From: Sphingomonas palustris
GTDB taxonomy: Bacteria; Pseudomonadota; Alphaproteobacteria; Sphingomonadales; Sphingomonadaceae
DNA length: 35,413 nucleotides
Assembly (NCBI GenBank): GCA_026225215.1
Contig: JAMFSI010000063.1
Location: forward strand, 1 to 35,413
Direction of reading: 5' to 3'
Under the pieces are notes generated by a model. That model was not told the DNA's origin. It worked only from the letters and a program-made list of their open reading frames with translations, and searched no databases. Below, in pieces: positions 18,155 through 26,326 of the stretch. Positions within the stretch are counted from its first letter, which is position 1. Every line of letters starts with the position of its first letter. The position numbers and the translations under genes are program-made.

Positions 18155-18757
18155 ATGAAGCCGGTTGATCGACGCGAGCAGGACAGGCTCAAGACCCGCA
18201 CCGCCATCCTCGATGCCACCGAAGAGATCATGCGCAAGGAAGGCTATGCCGCCGTCACCTCACGCCGCGTGGCTGAGCGGGCCGGCTTGAAATCGCAGCT
18301 GGTGCATTATCATTTCGGCACCATGGATGAACTGTTTCAGGAGGCCTATCGGCGCAACGACAAGCGCTTTTTCGACAAATACGTCAAAGCCATCATCGCC
18401 AGGGAGCCGCTGCGCAAGATCTGGGAATTAAGCAGCTCGCACGAAGGCATGGATCTGGTCGCCGAATATCTCTCGGCGGCCAATCACCGCAAGATCCTGA
18501 GGGATGAAATCGTCCAGACCTGGTCGCGCTTCCGGGCGCTTTATATCAGTGGCATCGAGAAGCATTACGAGGACAACAATATCGACGCCGGCGACTTTAC
18601 GCCCGGTGTCATGGCGTTTCTGATCATCGCCATCGGTGGCACATTGGCTAACGAGCGTGGCCTCGGATTTAGCGAGGGGCATGAGGAAATTATCGGCTTC
18701 ATGGAAGCGCTGTTGAATAAGCCGCGCGGAAACGATCGAATAAATCGCCTATCCTGA
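18155..18757 (+). CDS. TetR/AcrR-family transcriptional regulator
   Basis: 200 residues. The N-terminal DNA-binding domain is clear: RLKTRTAILDATEEIMRKEG, then TSRRVAERAGLKSQLVHYHF (35-54) as the helix-turn-helix, followed by GTMDELFQEAYRR. The C-terminal ligand domain is helical and not assignable. It lies downstream of the flavoenzyme and about 180 bases upstream of the promoter that drives the 19.1-kb TonB receptor. It is therefore the best candidate for the protein that binds the 18-bp palindromes found there and at two other promoters in this window. That link is inference from position. A weak hairpin without a T-run follows the stop (18785-18808). Confidence 0.93.
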   Translation: MKPVDRREQDRLKTRTAILDATEEIMRKEGYAAVTSRRVAERAGLKSQLVHYHFGTMDELFQEAYRRNDKRFFDKYVKAIIAREPLRKIWELSSSHEGMDLVAEYLSAANHRKILRDEIVQTWSRFRALYISGIEKHYEDNNIDAGDFTPGVMAFLIIAIGGTLANERGLGFSEGHEEIIGFMEALLNKPRGNDRINRLS

Positions 18758-18940
18758 AAACGGCGAATTCTTAGTGTCTGATCCGCATCCCGTTCCGCGA
18801 ACGGATGCTGGGCATGGCCGCAGCACAGCCAGCCCCTTTCCCTCCCATCGCCGCACTATCGATAGCCAGGGCCGGTTCGAGACGAGCCTGGTGCCTGGCT
18901 GCATCGTCAACTGCATGTTCCGAGGGGATCGGATAGCCAT
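18758..18940. other. Intergenic stretch after tetR
   Basis: No gene seen. An imperfect hairpin GCATCCCGTTC / GAACGGATGC (18785-18808, one bulged base) could slow or end tetR transcription but has no T-run. The rest of the stretch up to the TTGACA at 18941 shows nothing recognisable. Confidence 0.4.
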
Positions 18941-19002
18941 TTGACACGAAGCGCAGGTTACACTAACTTCTTATTAGATAAATAATCTCGATATATCGAG
19001 AT
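18941..19002 (+). promoter_or_regulatory. Promoter P1 with 18-bp palindromic operator (TonB receptor)
   Basis: TTGACA (18941-18946), 17 bases, TAACTT (18964-18969), then 15 bases containing TTATTA, then the perfect palindrome ATCTCGATATATCGAGAT (18985-19002). The operator would sit just after the transcription start, where a TetR repressor would block initiation. The same layout, with the same 15-base gap, occurs at 24.64-24.70 kb and on the minus strand at 27.34-27.27 kb. The leader to the receptor ATG is about 134 bases. Confidence 0.8.
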
Positions 19003-19109
19003 AAGGGAGAGTTCGAAGCTGAATCGGGCGAGGCCCAGCCGCGGCGCTGGGAGCTCCTCGAGAATCAATGATTCTGAATAAGCCAAAACACGATGAGGGG
19101 AGATAATCG

Positions 19110-21527
19110 ATGCATGCATGTTATAAGTCGGCGATGGCTGGTGTGAGCCTGCTGGCGCTTTCCGTTCCGGTTCACGCGCAAAGCCAAAATCTCGCGCCAT
19201 CTGCCCCAGCCGCTTCCTCCGCGACCGCATCCGATGATATCATCGTCACGGCTCGTCGGCGCGATGAGCGGCTCCAGGATGTGCCGCTGACGGTCAGCGC
19301 CGTCACCTCCGAAGCCTTGGACAGGCAGCAGATTCACGAGTTCGTGGATGTCGCGTCGCTGGTCCCGGGACTGACATTGACCCCCGCTCCGGACGGCGTC
19401 GCGCCCAAGGCGACTCTGCGCGGGGTCAATTATGACGTGAATTCGAGCGGCAGCAACGGCACCGTCGATTTCTATCTCAACGATGCGCCCATCTCCGCCG
19501 GCGTATTGTTCCAATCGATTTATGACGTCGCCCAGATCGAGGTTCTGCACGGCCCGCAGGGAACCCTGCGTGGGCTCGCTTCGCCGTCGGGATCGGTCAC
19601 GGTTACGACGACGCGGCCCAACCTCTACGAGTTCGGTGGTTATGCCAATGGCACCGCGACCACCATCGGCGGGAACAACATCAATGGCGCAGTGAACTTG
19701 CCGATCATCAAGGGTATTCTGGCGGTGCGCCTGGCGGGTGTGTACGACGATACCGACGAAAATCGCGTTCACAGCATCAACGATCCCGGATTCCGGCCCT
19801 ATGCCCGTACCCGGGGGTTTCGCGCGACGGTGCGCTTCGATCCCGTCGAGAATCTCGACATTCAGGGCAGCTATGAACATCTGATCGTCAATGACCGGCA
19901 TTTCGATCAGGTCGAATCGGCCAACCTTGCGCTTGGCACACCAGCGGTCGGCTCTCGGATAACCGCGGGTCAACGACAGGCTGTGGAATATGTGCCGCGC
20001 GACATCCACCAGGGCTATGACACGTTCAGAATTGCGGCCGAATATAGATTTGCCGGGCAGAAACTCAATTATGTCGGCGGCTTCGAGCGTCAGGATATTA
20101 TTTCGCAATATGTCGGCGATATCGGTGACGCCTTGGCCACGCCTGGCCAATATCCGGGCAGCCCGAGCGCCAACCCGCTCACGGCTCCCAATATCTACAA
20201 TTTTGGGCAATATACCAATTCGGCAGCCCAGCAACAGTCGAACGAACTGCGGCTATCCTCGGATGAACGCATTCTGGGCATTTTCGATTATGTCTTGGGT
20301 GGATTGATCAACCGGCTGAATTCGCCGACCAATATAACCTCCGAAATTCCCATATTCGGCGGCACGGTGAGCCCTGCGGGCTTGGTGACAGTCTTTCAAT
20401 CGCCCGATTTCGTGCGCAACCGCACGCTCGAGCGTTCGGTATTCGGGAATGTTACCGCGCATATCGGCTCCCAATTCGAGTTGTCCGGTGGCCTTCGCCA
20501 TATCCACTTCAATAATCTCAGTAACCTGAGCCTCAGTCCGGGCGGTGTCGACGATTTCAAGGCGAATGTGTATTCGGCATCAGCCAAGTATAAGATCAAC
20601 CAGGACATCATGGTGTATGCCAGCACCGGCAGTTCCTGGCGCCTCGGTTCGGGAACGACAGGCATCATTCTGAGCACGTCCGGTCAGACCGAGCCCACGG
20701 TAACCGATCCCAACCTGCTGGCGCTCTATGCGTTCAAGCCCGAAACCTCCAAGTCATACGAGATCGGTATCAAGGCCGAATTCTTCGATAAGAAAGTTCT
20801 CTTGAACCTGACCGGCTTCCACCAGGATTTCAAGAACTTCATCTATGCCAGCGCGCCGATCTACTTTAACGCCAACGTCGGCACCCTGGCCAATCCGGTG
20901 TATGCCCAGAGCCAGACCGGCTCTGGCCAGGCCGGTCTGGCTCTGGGCCTGCCGGTCCGGGTCAACGGTGTGGAAGGCGAAATCGGGTTTAGGCCGGGAC
21001 CACATTTCAACATCGACGCGGTTGCCAGCTATACTGTTTCCAAGATCGAGAATGGCTTGGTTCCTTGCAACATCGTCAATCCGCAAACCGGCGCCATTGT
21101 GCTTCCGGCTGCTCCGGCGCAGATCAATTTCTGCAACGCCAATTATTCCGCCAGTCTGACGCCGCCGTTTTCCGCAACGGTGCAATCCGAATATAATCAG
21201 GAAATCTACGGGAAATATGTCGGATTCGTTCGAGGTCAGCTGACGTTTAACGGATATTCGAAGAACGATCCTACCAACCCCTACGACGATGTTCCGGCCT
21301 ATGGCTTGCTCAATGCCTATTTGGGCGTGCGCGATCCGCACGGCGCCTGGGATTTCACCCTATATGGCAAGAACTTGTTCAACACATTGCGGACGCTGAC
21401 CACCGGTTCGACGCCGATCCAACCTTTCATCATCGGCGCTTCGGCAACCTCGAACTATCGATTGATCACTACGACCTCACCGCGCGAATTCGGCATAAAC
21501 CTGCGCGTCGCCTTTGGTTCGCACTAA
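19110..21527 (+). CDS. TonB-dependent outer-membrane receptor of the large catabolic type
   Basis: 805 residues. ATG at 19110 with GAGGGGAG upstream; signal peptide to about residue 23 (ALSVPVHA), TonB box DIIVTA (43-48), then the plug with RRRDERLQDVPLTVSAV, ASLVPGLTLTPAPDG, IEVLHGPQGTLRGLASPSGS, and a long barrel ending GINLRVAFGSH. It is intact and paralogous to the frameshifted receptor at 12-14.4 kb; both share the QDVP, SLVPGL, GPQGTLRG and SPSGS blocks and similar C-termini. Such receptors import hydrophobic or bulky substrates in sphingomonads. Neighbouring catabolic genes and the shared operator suggest that it imports the substrate of this island, but the ligand is unknown. The coding region contains an 18-bp inverted repeat (20904-20948). 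Confidence 0.92.
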   Translation: MHACYKSAMAGVSLLALSVPVHAQSQNLAPSAPAASSATASDDIIVTARRRDERLQDVPLTVSAVTSEALDRQQIHEFVDVASLVPGLTLTPAPDGVAPKATLRGVNYDVNSSGSNGTVDFYLNDAPISAGVLFQSIYDVAQIEVLHGPQGTLRGLASPSGSVTVTTTRPNLYEFGGYANGTATTIGGNNINGAVNLPIIKGILAVRLAGVYDDTDENRVHSINDPGFRPYARTRGFRATVRFDPVENLDIQGSYEHLIVNDRHFDQVESANLALGTPAVGSRITAGQRQAVEYVPRDIHQGYDTFRIAAEYRFAGQKLNYVGGFERQDIISQYVGDIGDALATPGQYPGSPSANPLTAPNIYNFGQYTNSAAQQQSNELRLSSDERILGIFDYVLGGLINRLNSPTNITSEIPIFGGTVSPAGLVTVFQSPDFVRNRTLERSVFGNVTAHIGSQFELSGGLRHIHFNNLSNLSLSPGGVDDFKANVYSASAKYKINQDIMVYASTGSSWRLGSGTTGIILSTSGQTEPTVTDPNLLALYAFKPETSKSYEIGIKAEFFDKKVLLNLTGFHQDFKNFIYASAPIYFNANVGTLANPVYAQSQTGSGQAGLALGLPVRVNGVEGEIGFRPGPHFNIDAVASYTVSKIENGLVPCNIVNPQTGAIVLPAAPAQINFCNANYSASLTPPFSATVQSEYNQEIYGKYVGFVRGQLTFNGYSKNDPTNPYDDVPAYGLLNAYLGVRDPHGAWDFTLYGKNLFNTLRTLTTGSTPIQPFIIGASATSNYRLITTTSPREFGINLRVAFGSH
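20904..20948 (+). repeat. Perfect 18-bp inverted repeat inside the TonB receptor gene
   Basis: GCCCAGAGCCAGACCGGC (20904-20921) is exactly complementary to 20931-20948 across a 9-base spacer TCTGGCCAG. It encodes the receptor stretch AQSQTGSGQAGLALGL, a low-complexity Gly/Ala/Gln loop. The mRNA should fold into a very stable hairpin there. Confidence 0.8.
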
Positions 21528-21544
21528 CCGGAGCGAGGATGACG

Positions 21545-21577
21545 ATGGCCGGTCGACCCGGAAGGGTGACCGGCCAT
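21545..21577 (+). terminator. Hairpin after the TonB receptor (probable terminator or attenuator)
   Basis: ATGGCCGGTC and GACCGGCCAT form a perfect 10-bp stem, with a further inner ACCC/GGGT stem around GGAA. It starts 18 bases after the receptor stop. Only a short TGCTTTCC follows, so termination may be partial, leaving some read-through into the CoA transferase gene. Confidence 0.6.
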
Positions 21578-21654
21578 TGCTTTCCGAGTGATCAGATGTG
21601 CTGCGTACCGAGCAATCGGCAACGGGCACAAAACCATCGGCTAGGAGATCGCCT

Positions 21655-22905
21655 GTGGACATCCTTAAAGGCATCAAGATCATCGATGTCACGGCCTACG
21701 CCTTCGTGCCGGCGGCGGGCGGGGTGCTGGCGCATTGGGGCGCGGACGTCATCAAGGTGGAGAGCCCCAAGGGGCCCGATCCGATGCGGTTGATCGGCGG
21801 CAGTCTGGAGCCGGGGAAATCCAGCCCGACCTTCAAGCATTACAGCCGGGGCAAACGCTCGATCGCCATCGACCTTGCCACACCCGAAGGCCAGGATCTG
21901 CTTTACCGGTTGGTCGAGGATGCCGACGTTTTCCTGACCTCCTATCTCACGCCCACCCGCCGCAAACTCAAGATCGATGTGGCGGACATCCGCAAGATCA
22001 ATCCCAACATCATCTACGCGCGCGGCAGCGGCTATGGCCCCAAGGGGCCCGAGGCCGATCGCCCCGGCTTCGATTCGATTGCCTGGTGGTTTCGCAGTTC
22101 GCTGGGCGAGACGGCGATGAAGGCGGCGGACGCCGATTGGCCGGTGCCGATGACCGGTCATGGCGACGGCATGTCGGGGCTGGTGCTGGCGGGTGGTATT
22201 GCCACCGCCCTGCTTCATCGCGAACGCACGGGGATAGCCACCACGGTCGACGGCTCGCTGATGGGCAGCGCGCTGTGGTTCAACGGGTTGGAAATGATCG
22301 CGGCGCAAGGCGTGCCCACCACCGGCGTCATTCCCGGCAACGTCCGCGTGGGTGCGGCGACGCGGAAGCTGCCGGGCGCCGGCAGCGGCACGCCGGTGAC
22401 GAGCCCAGCCACCATGCAAATCTATCAGACCGCCGACTTCCGCTTCGTCAATCTGCTGTTCTTGGGCGATGACGACCGCGACTTCATAGATTTGTGCCAC
22501 CGCATCGGTTGGCCCGAATGGGTGACCGATCCCAAATATGCGGATCGCCAGAAGCGCTTTGCCCATGCCGGTGAACTGTGCGACCTGCTCGATGCCGAAT
22601 TCGCCAGCCGGACGCTCGCCGAGTGGCGCGAAGTGCTGGCCAGCGCGCGCGGCGCCTGGGCGGCCGTGCAATCGCGCGAAGAAGCCTTGGTCGATCCGCA
22701 GACGGTCGCGAACGGCTATTTGCGCCACGTCGATTATCCGGATGGCGGCTTCAAACTACCGATCCCGGCGATCCTGTTCGACGAGGATGGCGGCGAACCG
22801 CCGCGAGCCCCCGATTTTGCCGAGCATACCGATGCGATCCTGCGGGAATTGGGCTTGGGCGGGGATGAGATCGCGGCGCTGAAAGCCAAAGGCGCGGTGG
22901 TTTAG
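21655..22905 (+). CDS. CaiB/BaiF-type (class III) CoA transferase
   Basis: 416 residues from a GTG at 21655, chosen because AGGAG lies seven bases upstream and the protein then begins MDILKGIKIIDVTAYAFVPA, the usual family start. Conserved blocks are GADVIKVESPKGPDP (29-43), the KRSIAIDL segment (67-74), YARGSGYGPKGP, the catalytic Asp in GHGDGMSG (D171), and LLHRERTG. Class III transferases move CoA between acyl groups through an Asp-anhydride intermediate; relatives act on carnitine, bile acids, cholesterol side chains and aromatic acids. It ends four bases from the convergent DUF35 gene. It may activate the acid produced upstream in this pathway; the substrate is unknown. Confidence 0.9.
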   Translation: MDILKGIKIIDVTAYAFVPAAGGVLAHWGADVIKVESPKGPDPMRLIGGSLEPGKSSPTFKHYSRGKRSIAIDLATPEGQDLLYRLVEDADVFLTSYLTPTRRKLKIDVADIRKINPNIIYARGSGYGPKGPEADRPGFDSIAWWFRSSLGETAMKAADADWPVPMTGHGDGMSGLVLAGGIATALLHRERTGIATTVDGSLMGSALWFNGLEMIAAQGVPTTGVIPGNVRVGAATRKLPGAGSGTPVTSPATMQIYQTADFRFVNLLFLGDDDRDFIDLCHRIGWPEWVTDPKYADRQKRFAHAGELCDLLDAEFASRTLAEWREVLASARGAWAAVQSREEALVDPQTVANGYLRHVDYPDGGFKLPIPAILFDEDGGEPPRAPDFAEHTDAILRELGLGGDEIAALKAKGAVV

Positions 22906-22909
22906 AAAA

Positions 22910-23341
22910 TTAATCTCCGCCCTGCGCCTCCTGGCCTCGTTCGAACACCGGCAGGCGAAACGGCCCGGCGCTGTCCTCGCAATCCACGAAGGCCACCTGG
23001 ACCGGCATGCCGATGGTGATGTCCGGCCAACTGAACCCTTTCGGATTACTCAGGAACAGCGGACCTTCCGCCAGTTCGACCAGGATCGTATCCCAGGGTA
23101 TCGGCAGCGTCCCCGCGTAATAATCGCGCTCGAATGTCGTCCAGGCAATGACCCGACCTCGCCCGGACATGTGCTCCCAAGCCAGATCAGTGCTGCCGCA
23201 GAACTCGCAAGTGGCGACCACCGGCCAGGACAGTTCGCCGCAAGTCGCGCAGCGCTGCAGGCGCAGTTCGGAGGCGGCGCACCACTGCCAGAAATCGTTG
23301 TGACCGGGGCCCAGCGCGCGATCGGGTCTGCGTTCGGGCAT
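22910..23341 (-). CDS. DUF35 (zinc ribbon + OB-fold) acyl-CoA-associated protein, ChsH2-type
   Basis: 143 residues. N-terminal rubredoxin-like zinc ribbon with C31-x-x-C34 and C45-x-x-C48 (RCATCGELSW and ATCEFCGS), then an OB-fold with RGRVIAWTTFER, WDTILVELAEGPLFLS and IGMPVQVAFVD. DUF35 proteins are obligate partners of thiolase-fold enzymes. In steroid side-chain degradation the DUF35 part of ChsH2 pairs with the aldolase Ltp2. The ATG shares one base with the stop of the thiolase gene (TGATG), so the two are translationally coupled, supporting a heteromeric complex. No MaoC hydratase (ChsH1-like) gene is present in the window. Confidence 0.88.
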   Translation of the reverse strand: MPERRPDRALGPGHNDFWQWCAASELRLQRCATCGELSWPVVATCEFCGSTDLAWEHMSGRGRVIAWTTFERDYYAGTLPIPWDTILVELAEGPLFLSNPKGFSWPDITIGMPVQVAFVDCEDSAGPFRLPVFERGQEAQGGD

Positions 23342-24555
23342 CAGTTTTCTCCCCGCGCAAAGATCAGCGGATGCGCCTGGTCGGTCTGCACCAGCGAGGT
23401 CATCGCCAGCCGCGCATCCGCGACCTGCTGAGCGCCCGCCTCGTGGCGCAATTGCCGCACGACATTGGCCACCTGGCTCCAGCCTTGCATATACGAACCG
23501 GACAAATTGCCGCCGCCGGTATTGGTCGGCAGCCGTCCATCGACGGCCATGCCACCGTCTTTGCAGAAATCGATGCCCGCGCCCGGCTCGACGAAACCAA
23601 AGCCTTCGATCTGGTTGATCAAGTGGATCGTGGAGGCGTCGTAGCCTTCGAACAATTGAATATCCGCCAGCGCGACCCCGGCCATGTCCAGCGCCTGCCC
23701 GCCGGCTTCCTGCATTTGCGGGCGCAGTCGCTGGCGCACCATGGTGTCGAGCTTGCGATTGCGGATTTTCGCCTCGCCCCAACCGGCGACCTCCACCGGC
23801 GCATGGGGCAAGTCGCGGGCGCGTTCCGGAGTGGTGACGATCAGGCAGACCGCGCCGTCATTCACCAGGCAGATGTCGAAGAGATGTAGCGGGCGGACGA
23901 TATAGCGCGAGGCCATGTAATCCGTGGAGGTCATCGGCGTCTGCATGACCGCTTGGGGCGTGGCCGAGGCATGGCGCCGAACCTGCATCGCCACCGCGGC
24001 CAGATCTTCTTCGCGGACATTGTACGTCGCCTGGTAATGGCTGAACATCAGCGCCCAATGCGCCGCCTGCGAACTCCAGCCCCAGGGGTGAAAATAATAA
24101 TAGGATGCCGGCATGCCCTCGGCCATGGCGTCGCTGGCGCCCCCGAATTGCTTCCCGATCGAGCGAGAGGCGACCGCAAAGATCATCGCCACCGTCCTGG
24201 CCTTGCCCTCGGCGATGGCGGCGCAGACCACCGGGAGCGGTCCGGCCATGATATTGCCGTTGGCAATGGCAAAGCCCGGTTCGATCTCGAGCAATGCCGC
24301 CATTTCCATCGGCGGTGGCCCGCCAAAGGTGAAGGAAACCGACAGGCCGTCGATATCGGCCCGGCTCAGCCCGCTATCGGCGAGCGCGCGCTCGAAGGCG
24401 GCGAGCGACAGGCTTTCCACGCTGGGCGCCTCATACCCCGGCGCGCGGCTGCGAGCCGCTTGATAATCGGTGTGATAATCGGTCTCGCCGATGCCGACGA
24501 TGGCAGCCTTGCGGCTCAAGCCAGGCGAGGGTGGCGGCATGATGGCCTGTGGCAT
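23341..24555 (-). CDS. Thiolase-fold lipid-transfer protein / probable retro-aldolase (Ltp2-like)
   Basis: 404 residues from the ATG at 24555, preceded by GGGAG five bases upstream (a TTG at 24567 is also in frame). It has the SCP-x thiolase layout: KAAIVGIGETDYHTDY, SLAAFERALADSGLSRADID, LVNDGAVCLIVTTPERA, FEGYDAST (303-309), and NTGGGNLSGSYMQG (345-358). The nucleophilic cysteine of true thiolases is missing: the equivalent stretch reads NGNIMAGPLP (99-108). The N-T-x-GG-x-LS-x-x-Y signature replaces the GHPxG histidine motif. Both features match steroid aldolases of the Ltp2 type that cleave a beta-hydroxy acyl-CoA without thiolysis. Coupled to the DUF35 gene. The reaction is inferred; the fold and pairing are firm. 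Confidence 0.88.
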   Translation of the reverse strand: MPQAIMPPPSPGLSRKAAIVGIGETDYHTDYQAARSRAPGYEAPSVESLSLAAFERALADSGLSRADIDGLSVSFTFGGPPPMEMAALLEIEPGFAIANGNIMAGPLPVVCAAIAEGKARTVAMIFAVASRSIGKQFGGASDAMAEGMPASYYYFHPWGWSSQAAHWALMFSHYQATYNVREEDLAAVAMQVRRHASATPQAVMQTPMTSTDYMASRYIVRPLHLFDICLVNDGAVCLIVTTPERARDLPHAPVEVAGWGEAKIRNRKLDTMVRQRLRPQMQEAGGQALDMAGVALADIQLFEGYDASTIHLINQIEGFGFVEPGAGIDFCKDGGMAVDGRLPTNTGGGNLSGSYMQGWSQVANVVRQLRHEAGAQQVADARLAMTSLVQTDQAHPLIFARGEN

Positions 24556-24637
24556 TGTCTCTCCCAACCAACGGTCACGCCGCTGGCAATCTGTCGTCCA
24601 CTCGCTCTCGGTGACTCGCTTCAGCCAGCTTAGCTAT

Positions 24638-24699
24638 TTGACAGGTGCCCTATTGTCCATTAACTTTCTATTACAGAAAAATTATCGATATATCGATAA
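24638..24699 (+). promoter_or_regulatory. Promoter P2 with 18-bp palindromic operator (MFS gene; possibly the divergent thiolase too)
   Basis: TTGACA (24638-24643), 17 bases, TAACTT (24661-24666), 15 bases containing CTATTA, then the perfect palindrome TTATCGATATATCGATAA (24682-24699). The -35, -10, TATTA element and gap are the same as in P1. The MFS ATG follows 24 bases after the operator with GAGGAG as ribosome site. The region lies between divergent genes, so a repressor bound here may also affect the thiolase/DUF35 pair, whose own promoter I could not place. Confidence 0.8.
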
Positions 24700-24722
24700 A
24701 CTAGAGTGGCGAGGAGCAGCCG

Positions 24723-25976
24723 ATGCGGGACGAGCAGTCGCCCGATGCCATATCCGGCGAGCCGCTGGATTTCGCGACCAAGGCGGTCATCCTGCTCGGC
24801 GGCATCATTGCCGCACTGGCCTTGACCGCGATCAGTTCGGTCCTGCCGAAAATCGAGAGCGCGCTGGCGCATGGCGCTACCGACAAGATGCTGGTCAAGC
24901 AGCTGATCGGCGGTGTCGGGCTGGCGATGGTCGCCGGTGCCGCCGTCGCGGGTCTGGCGGTCAGTCGACTGGGGCTGGGGCGAATGCTGATGGTGGCCAG
25001 CGGCGTCTATGTGATCGCGGGTACTGCAGGGCTTTACCTCAGTGATTTACGCTTGTTGGTCGCCTCCCGGTTGATCCTGGGATTGGCGGCTGCCGCGATC
25101 CAGATCACCAGCCTCACCTTGATCAATACCCGGCTACAGGGTCGGGCGCGGGCGCAATGGTTGGGTATCAATATCTCGGTCGCCAGTATTTCGACGATCA
25201 TCGTGCATCCCATCGCCGGCGCGCTGGGCGAATGGAGCTGGCGCCTGCCTTTCGTGCTGTATCTGGCCGGTCTCGTGCTGGTGCCGGCGGCCTTGTGCAT
25301 CAAGGATCCCGTGGCGCAGCGGGAAGCCGGCGGCACACAGTCGGCGGCGCCTGGGGGTGGCATCCTTTCGTGGTTCCCGCTGCATTACCTGCTGCTGGCT
25401 TTCTGCATTGGCACGTTGAGCTTCCTCCCGACCATCTATACGCCGTTCCTGTTGCGTCAGGCCGGCGTGATCAGCCCGTTGCTCATTGGCACGATCCTCA
25501 CCGCCGATGCCATCGCCAGCGCCAGCACCGCGCTGCTCTACGGGCAGTTTCGCAAACGCGGCACTGCGCAAGCTGCCTATGCCTTCAGCTTTGCCATGGC
25601 CACCGCCGGCGCGCTGGTGATTATCCTGACTGGCAACTTTACGGGCATCTTCGCCGGGCTGCTGGTCTATGGGCTGGGCGTTGGCTGGCTGGTTCCCAAT
25701 ATGCTGAATTCGCTGGCCGAACGGCTGCGGCCCGAGCAGCAGGGACGGGCCGTGGGGCTGGTCAAGGCGGCCCATTTTTCCGCCGCACCGCTGAGCGTGT
25801 TGTTCGTCGCGCCGATCGACAAAACCTATGGACCGATCGGCGCGATGGCCGCAGTCGCCGCCATGGCAGCGATCCTGTTTGCAGCGGTGGCTATCCGCGC
25901 GGCATGGCGTCGTTCGTTGCCGAGCGAGAGCAATCTTCCGGGCGGCGCGATGGGCGAAGCTGGCCGGCCCGGTTGA
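24723..25976 (+). CDS. Major facilitator superfamily transporter
   Basis: 417 residues, about twelve hydrophobic helices. Typical MFS features include the loop after helix 2 (AVSRLGLGRMLMVAS), RLILGLAAAAIQITSL (helix 4 region), GINISVASISTIIVHPIAGALGEWSWRLPF (helix 5 Gly/Pro motif, given here in its family order) and a second half beginning WFPLHYLLLAFCIG. The ATG follows GAGGAGCAGCCG. It is the first gene behind promoter P2 and diverges from the thiolase pair. Substrate unknown; it may take up or export an intermediate of the island. It ends 35 bases before the remnant reductase gene. Confidence 0.9.
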   Translation: MRDEQSPDAISGEPLDFATKAVILLGGIIAALALTAISSVLPKIESALAHGATDKMLVKQLIGGVGLAMVAGAAVAGLAVSRLGLGRMLMVASGVYVIAGTAGLYLSDLRLLVASRLILGLAAAAIQITSLTLINTRLQGRARAQWLGINISVASISTIIVHPIAGALGEWSWRLPFVLYLAGLVLVPAALCIKDPVAQREAGGTQSAAPGGGILSWFPLHYLLLAFCIGTLSFLPTIYTPFLLRQAGVISPLLIGTILTADAIASASTALLYGQFRKRGTAQAAYAFSFAMATAGALVIILTGNFTGIFAGLLVYGLGVGWLVPNMLNSLAERLRPEQQGRAVGLVKAAHFSAAPLSVLFVAPIDKTYGPIGAMAAVAAMAAILFAAVAIRAAWRRSLPSESNLPGGAMGEAGRPG

Positions 25977-26011
25977 TGTGTGGGGCAGGGCACGGCACGG
26001 AAAGGCCATTC

Positions 26012-26290
26012 ATGAGCGATGGATAGCAAGCCGGGCAGCGCTACCGTGTCGCACAATGGGCTACCGGTTGCCGGATGGGAGCCCTGGGATTTTCGCCCCC
26101 AGGCTGGCGTTTCCTGGTGGCGGGCGACGCGCCGCTGGACGTGACGATCGGCTTTTGGGTGGAGGCTGCGGATTACGCGGAAATAACGCCGGGCCTGATC
26201 GCCAATTGACCGGTCAATCTGGTGCCAGTGCCGTGCGCAGCGCCTCCGGGGATATGGACCACCGCCGATCTGCCGCAGGTGGTCGCCCGG
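26012..26290 (+). pseudogene. Degraded, internally deleted copy of a DapB-fold reductase gene
   Basis: From 26039 the frame reads RYRVAQWATG, matching residues 11-20 of the intact protein at 15351 (RYRVVQWATG). Almost directly after it comes the C-terminal end: GWRFLVAGDAPLDVTI, EAADYAEITPGLIAN, stop, PVNLVPVPCAAPPGIWTTA, DLPQVVAR. The intact protein has GWRVLLQGDCPLDISI, PEDYADMTPGLTAHRPIN, and DLPQIIAR. About 270 residues in between are gone. Further lesions are a TAG at codon 5 (26024-26026) and a TGA at 26207-26209 where the intact gene has an Arg codon. There is probably also a frame slip at the C-run 26096-26100, since the other frame reads WDFRP there. It is not identical to the intact gene, so it came from a related paralogue, presumably once part of this operon. 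Confidence 0.88.
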
Positions 26291-26326
26291 TACCGACTAT
26301 CCGAAACGAAGTTTCGGGTCAGACAC

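Noticed and set aside
18785..18808. Hairpin after tetR as a rho-independent terminator
   Set aside because: It has a bulge and no T-run; kept only as a remark in the intergenic entry.
19065..20234. 389-codon minus-strand frame opposite the TonB receptor
   Set aside because: Antisense shadow of the receptor; no start signal or family match.
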